Source: an uncultured Clostridia bacterium (GTDB taxonomy: Bacteria > Bacillota > Clostridia > Oscillospirales > Oscillospiraceae). Taken from it: DNA of 9,586 nt. A model generated the notes under the pieces. That model did not search any database and was not told the DNA's origin. It was given only the letters and a program-made list of their open reading frames with translations. Position numbers and translations under genes: made by a program. Positions within the stretch are counted from its first letter, which is position 1. Every line of letters starts with the position of its first letter. Location: assembly GCA_947177005.1 (NCBI GenBank), contig CAMWSZ010000082.1, positions 1 through 9,586 on the forward strand. The letters are read 5' to 3'. Positions 6,715-9,586 of this stretch are shown here, in pieces.

Positions 6715-6752
6715 ATGATGAGGATAAATGAGGCGTCGGGAGGGCAGAAGCT

Positions 6753-7544
6753 ATGAGCATTGAAGAATTGGTCAATCAGCACTATCAGTATTTTAGTGAA
6801 AGTGACCGGGCGGTCTGGCACTATCTTTCCAAGCACCAGGCCGAGTGTGCTGATATGGCGATTAAAAAAGTGGCGCAGAAATGCTGCGTATCTCATTCCG
6901 CTGTGATGCGGTTTGCGCAGAGACTGGGGTTTCATGGATTTGCGGAGCTGAAGCTGTATTTGAAAATGGACAGTCAAAAAGTGACCGCCCACAATGAATT
7001 GGATCAGGTCTGTGCGCTGTATCAGAATATTATCAATAGCATGTGCGAAAAAAATTGTGATCCGCTGTTCGATGCGTTTCACAAAGCCAAACAGCATTAT
7101 ATCTTTGGGGAAGGTATGACACAAAGCTCGATCAAAAAAGAGTTCAAGCGGATTTTCCTGGCCGCAGGACATATGATTTACGATGTCCCCAGCGGGCGGG
7201 CGATGTACAATTTGATCCCCTTGATCGGAAGCGATGATTTCTGCATTTTGGTTTCCGTATCCGGCCAAAATCAAAAAATGGTGGAAGCTGCTAAAAGACT
7301 CCGTGTCCGCGGCGTGCCGCTGATGTCCATTACAAAAAACCGGGAAAATACCCTCTCTCATCTCTGTGATTTCTGTCTTTATATTGATGAAAGCAATTAT
7401 TTTGAGACGCCAACGCACTGGCAATATGAATCCACCACGTCCTATTTTATCCTGATCGATATCCTGTTTTTGAAATATTTGGACTACTGCCGGCGAAAGG
7501 AAGACGAATATGCAGCTGGACGACTTGATTCAGAAAAATTATAA
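6753..7544 (+). CDS. RpiR/MurR-family transcription regulator, first of a tandem pair (GlvR-like)
   Basis: This 263-residue protein has the two-domain layout of RpiR regulators. Residues 1-75 form the N-terminal helix-turn-helix domain, with the recognition region VSHSAVMRFAQRLGF at 46-60. Residues about 112-245 form a SIS (sugar isomerase) domain that senses a sugar phosphate, with FGEGMTQSS (118-126) and SVSGQNQKMVEAAKRLR (168-184). Length is normal. Family members next to glvA-type genes control them, and Bacillus GlvR activates its operon. GGGAGG lies nine bases before the ATG, behind its own promoter and operator-like site. Its 3' end overlaps the next regulator by 35 bp, so the two are translated from one mRNA. 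Its effector is probably maltose-6-phosphate or a related sugar phosphate, by inference from the neighbours. Confidence 0.92.
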   Translation: MSIEELVNQHYQYFSESDRAVWHYLSKHQAECADMAIKKVAQKCCVSHSAVMRFAQRLGFHGFAELKLYLKMDSQKVTAHNELDQVCALYQNIINSMCEKNCDPLFDAFHKAKQHYIFGEGMTQSSIKKEFKRIFLAAGHMIYDVPSGRAMYNLIPLIGSDDFCILVSVSGQNQKMVEAAKRLRVRGVPLMSITKNRENTLSHLCDFCLYIDESNYFETPTHWQYESTTSYFILIDILFLKYLDYCRRKEDEYAAGRLDSEKL

Positions 7545-8283
7545 CCGTATGAATGCGAATGACCGCCGTATCTGGCAGTATATCTGTGAGCATAGGGAAG
7601 AATGCCGGCAGACGTCCCTGCACCAGCTGGCGGATGCCTGTGAGGTCTCCCAGACAACCATACTGCGTTTCTTGCGGTTGATCGGCATGGACGGCTTCAA
7701 TGATTTCAAGGCGTTTCTTAAATGGGACAGTCTCAATCTGTCCACGTGCAATCAGCGCAGCATCGAACAAAACTGCTTTAATCTCACAAGAACCATTACT
7801 GCCATTCAGCAGACAGACTGTTCTGAGCTGTTTCGCCGGATGGATCGGGCGTATCGAATCTATGCCTATGGAAGCGGGGGCGTTCAGAAGGCTGTTGCCA
7901 GAGCGTTCAAGAACTATATGCTTCTGGCAGAAAGGCTTCTTCATGTCATCGAAGGCGCGGAAGAACGGCTCATGGCCATGTATCAGATCAAAGAAGGAGA
8001 CGTTTTTTTTCTGCTGTCTGTTACCGGAAATGACACAGCCATCATTGATTATGCAAAAGCGCTGCTGGACAAAGGCGTCTTTTTAGCAGCAGTCTGTCAG
8101 GACGGCGCGAACGATCTGTCAAAGCTCTGTCATTTCTGTCTGCCGCTTTTTACGCAGAAATTGACCATCGGCCATTCGGGAAATGATTACTACAGCTCTG
8201 CGGGGATGCTTCCTATCGTGGAAACGCTTGTCCTGAAATACATTGTATACAGGCATTCCCAAGACCTGCCGCATTTACAGTAA
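7510..8283 (+). CDS. RpiR/MurR-family transcription regulator, second of a tandem pair (GlvR-like)
   Basis: This 257-residue paralogue of the preceding gene has a helix-turn-helix domain (1-75, recognition region VSQTTILRFLRLIGM at 46-60) and a SIS domain (about 116-245, with YGSGGVQKA at 120-128 and SVTGNDTAIIDYAKALL at 170-186). The two proteins align without gaps over the first 75 residues (for example RFAQRLGFHGFAELK against RFLRLIGMDGFNDFK), which points to an old duplication. The start is supported by AAAGGA eight bases before the ATG; it lies inside the end of the first gene, giving a 35-bp overlap and likely coupled translation. The recognition helices differ at several positions, so the two may bind different sites or form heteromers. 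A role on the PTS operon is inferred from context. Confidence 0.92.
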   Translation: MQLDDLIQKNYNRMNANDRRIWQYICEHREECRQTSLHQLADACEVSQTTILRFLRLIGMDGFNDFKAFLKWDSLNLSTCNQRSIEQNCFNLTRTITAIQQTDCSELFRRMDRAYRIYAYGSGGVQKAVARAFKNYMLLAERLLHVIEGAEERLMAMYQIKEGDVFFLLSVTGNDTAIIDYAKALLDKGVFLAAVCQDGANDLSKLCHFCLPLFTQKLTIGHSGNDYYSSAGMLPIVETLVLKYIVYRHSQDLPHLQ

Positions 8284-8481
8284 GAATTATCAACGAAATG
8301 TTCAAAAAAGCGGCCCCCTTTCCCGATGATATGCTCCCTTTATGAGCAATGTCATTTAGATAAGAAAAGATATGAGGGACAAAGAGTGCAAAGAGCGTGA
8401 GACGCGGCGCATGATGTAAAAAGGGCATGAGGAAAAACAGGTGTGTAGAAAACGCATCTGTAAAGCAACATATGTAGAAAG
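8284..8481. other. Gene-free stretch after the regulators
   Basis: No ORF, clear terminator or RNA gene is seen here. An isolated TTTATGAGCAA (8340-8350) repeats part of the inverted-repeat arm that begins at 8482, without the second half of that motif. The sequence is AT-rich with several ATGAGG-type words but no clear longer repeat. Confidence 0.5.
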
Positions 8482-8612
8482 CTATAAATGAGCAAAACTG
8501 TATGACTGCACAAATCTGTTTTTATATACGGACAGAACTGATTTTATATGTCCTTAAACAGCGTAAAATTACAGACCTTTTTGTGCAGCTTTGTGAATTT
8601 GCTCATTTATAG
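8482..8612. repeat. 131-bp inverted-repeat fold-back carrying two outward copies of the operator-like motif
   Basis: The left arm is CTATAAATGAGCAAA (8482-8496), 9 nt, CTGCACAAA (8506-8514). The right arm is TTTGTGCAG (8580-8588), 9 nt, TTTGCTCATTTATAG (8598-8612). All 24 arm bases are perfect complements and both gaps are 9 nt, so the symmetry is exact in layout. Inner pairs continue the fold: TCTGT (8515-8519)/ACAGA (8571-8575), CTGTTT (8516-8521)/AAACAG (8556-8561) and GGACA (8530-8534)/TGTCC (8549-8553). The arms match the site at 6661-6688 in front of the RpiR genes. It may be a paired operator for a lost divergent promoter, a MITE-like element, or a folded RNA. No target duplication was seen at its ends. 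Confidence 0.6.
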
Positions 8613-8728
8613 TACATTGGTTTTCCCCCCCCATATCCCTGTGCTTTTTCGTAAAATCTCTTCTTTTGACCTCCTTTATTATACCATATTCTGGGGTTCT
8701 TTCGGTAGTGTCCCTCTGTTCTGCTCAC
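8613..8728. other. Gene-free stretch with a C8 tract and a minus-strand extended -10
   Basis: A run of eight C bases lies at 8625-8632. On the minus strand TGG-TATAAT (8678-8686) forms an extended -10, followed directly by a Shine-Dalgarno-like AAAGGAGGTC (8668-8677). The two are too close to serve one transcript, and no ORF of note follows, so this is probably a disconnected gene or transposon end. Confidence 0.3.
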
Positions 8729-9541
8729 TTATTGCCTTTCTAATGCACTTTTTCTGACTCCTTTCGCTTTTTCAGCAGACCCCATATAGGTACGGCCATT
8801 CACCGTTACAGGGTGAAAACAGCCGGGAGCAAGGGAGGAATCCAGGTCCGCTGCGGGGGTACGCTTTCCTTCAGGGTACAGGATACGGTTGGTTTTCATT
8901 GCGCTAATCAGGTGACAGTTCTTTTCCTTGTAGGCGTCAAGAACGCCGGGGTTGGTATACCAGCTGTCAATCAGAACATATGCACCTGCATCATCTGGGA
9001 GAAATTGGATGATCTCCAAGGTCATATCAATTTTCGTTCCCTGTTCTTTGCTGTAGCGTTTCAAGGAGCAGCACAGCAAGGTATCCCCGGTTCCAACGAT
9101 GGCTCCATGAACCTGGTACCCATAGACGGCCTTCCTTTCCGGATGGGAGTAGTGCCACCCAGTTGCCTCTGTTGACCGCTTCGCTTTTGAGGACGGTATT
9201 GTCTTCGGTACAACCGAATCGTCAATGCTGACAAAAAGAGGTGTTCCACTCCTGCTGGGAAGCTCCAAAATTGTCTGAAAGCTCTCGCGTTTTTGCGCTT
9301 CTTCCAGACCTTTGTCATTCCACTTCCCCTTTGCCGGAAAATGGCAATACATCGTCCGATGGACTGGGCCTATCTCTGCATAGTCCACCATTTCCCCACT
9401 GTTCCCTTTCATACAGCTGGACAGTATGATTTCCTGGAGCCGCCGCTAGGGCACGCTGCTTAAAAAGTCAAAGTGTTTCTCGAATTTGACGGCAGTGTAG
9501 ATTTTTTTCAGAGCAGCCACCACCTGCTTGAGTCCTTCCAG
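8729..9541 (-). pseudogene. DDE transposase (IS4/IS701-like group), amber-interrupted and C-terminally truncated
   Basis: Read leftward, the family-like frame begins LEGLKQVVAALKKIYTAVKF at 9541 (a CTG where an ATG is expected, with a TAG just before it). It meets an in-frame TAG at 9446-9448 (SSVP-stop-RRLQEIIL), and resumes as an open frame from 9412 with MKGNSGEMVDYAEIGPVHRT. Counting from that Met, DDE-type acidic residues are visible at Asp64-Asp65 (FVSIDDSVVPKT) and Asp149 (YVLIDSWYTN). The protein resemblance stops after GRTYM (residue 210, near 8783); the last 17 residues and stop at 8729 look foreign. The region that should carry the catalytic Glu is missing. It is therefore a dead copy. 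The assignment as a Firmicutes DDE transposase is confident; the exact IS family is less so. Confidence 0.85.
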
Positions 9542-9586
9542 CTAACGAAACGGGTGGAGGAGCGGATCTGATGGACGATGCAGCGA

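Noticed and set aside
6708..7424. A 238-codon minus-strand open frame opposite the first RpiR gene
   Set aside because: The plus-strand RpiR protein has clear domains and a ribosome site; the antisense product resembles nothing.
8625..8632. Phase-variable gene at the C8 tract (minus-strand ATG followed by seven G)
   Set aside because: The reading frame after the ATG has only about 21 codons, and the other two frames also close quickly, so changing the tract would not open a gene.
1..9541. Composite transposon carrying the sugar genes between two insertion sequences
   Set aside because: The left and right transposases belong to different families, both lie on the minus strand and both are decayed, so they cannot form one composite unit.

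Overview
The window looks like a chromosomal accessory segment from a Gram-positive, low-to-mid GC Bacillota, most likely a gut-type Clostridia. The evidence is the strong AGGAGG-type ribosome sites, sigma-A promoters (TTGACA/TATGAT), a Bacillus-like GlvA protein, RpiR regulators and decayed Firmicutes-type transposases. No species can be named from the sequence alone.

Layout, left to right. (1) 1-562, minus strand: an IS630-family transposase, frameshifted and stop-interrupted, running off the left edge. (2) 695-961: a gene-free stretch packed with perfect hairpins whose two end hairpins share CCACC/GGTGGTT arms, like a non-autonomous IS200/IS605-type element; a separate 35-nt hairpin follows at 986-1020. 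(3) 1137-2150, minus strand: a two-gene operon for a Maa/LacA-type sugar O-acetyltransferase and a SnoaL-like protein, with a clear promoter at 2189-2217. (4) 2218-2565: a divergent control region with two dyad elements and a sigma-A promoter facing right. (5) 2566-6036: an alpha-glucoside PTS permease with all three domains fused (IIC-IIB-IIA), then a GlvA-type 6-phospho-alpha-glucosidase. (6) 6055-6096: a strong stem-loop, then an unrecognised membrane protein (6133-6657). (7) 6661-6714: an operator-like site and promoter for two tandem, overlapping RpiR/GlvR-type regulators (6753-8283). (8) 8284-8728: no gene, but a 131-bp inverted-repeat structure whose arms repeat the motif found in front of the regulators. 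(9) 8729-9541, minus strand: a truncated, amber-interrupted DDE transposase.

The core is a complete maltose/alpha-glucoside module. The permease imports and phosphorylates the disaccharide at O6 using phosphate from HPr. The GH4 enzyme then splits the 6-phospho-alpha-glucoside with NAD+ and a divalent metal. The two RpiR proteins probably sense a sugar phosphate through their SIS domains and control the module. The divergent acetyltransferase may acetylate surplus sugar.

The least expected features are the doubled regulator, the bipartite motif TTTGTG-N16/17-TCATT seen near both promoters and twice in the downstream fold-back, the fold-back itself, and the hairpin cluster at 695-961. I see no clear new defence or mobile system. 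The best novelty candidates are regulatory.
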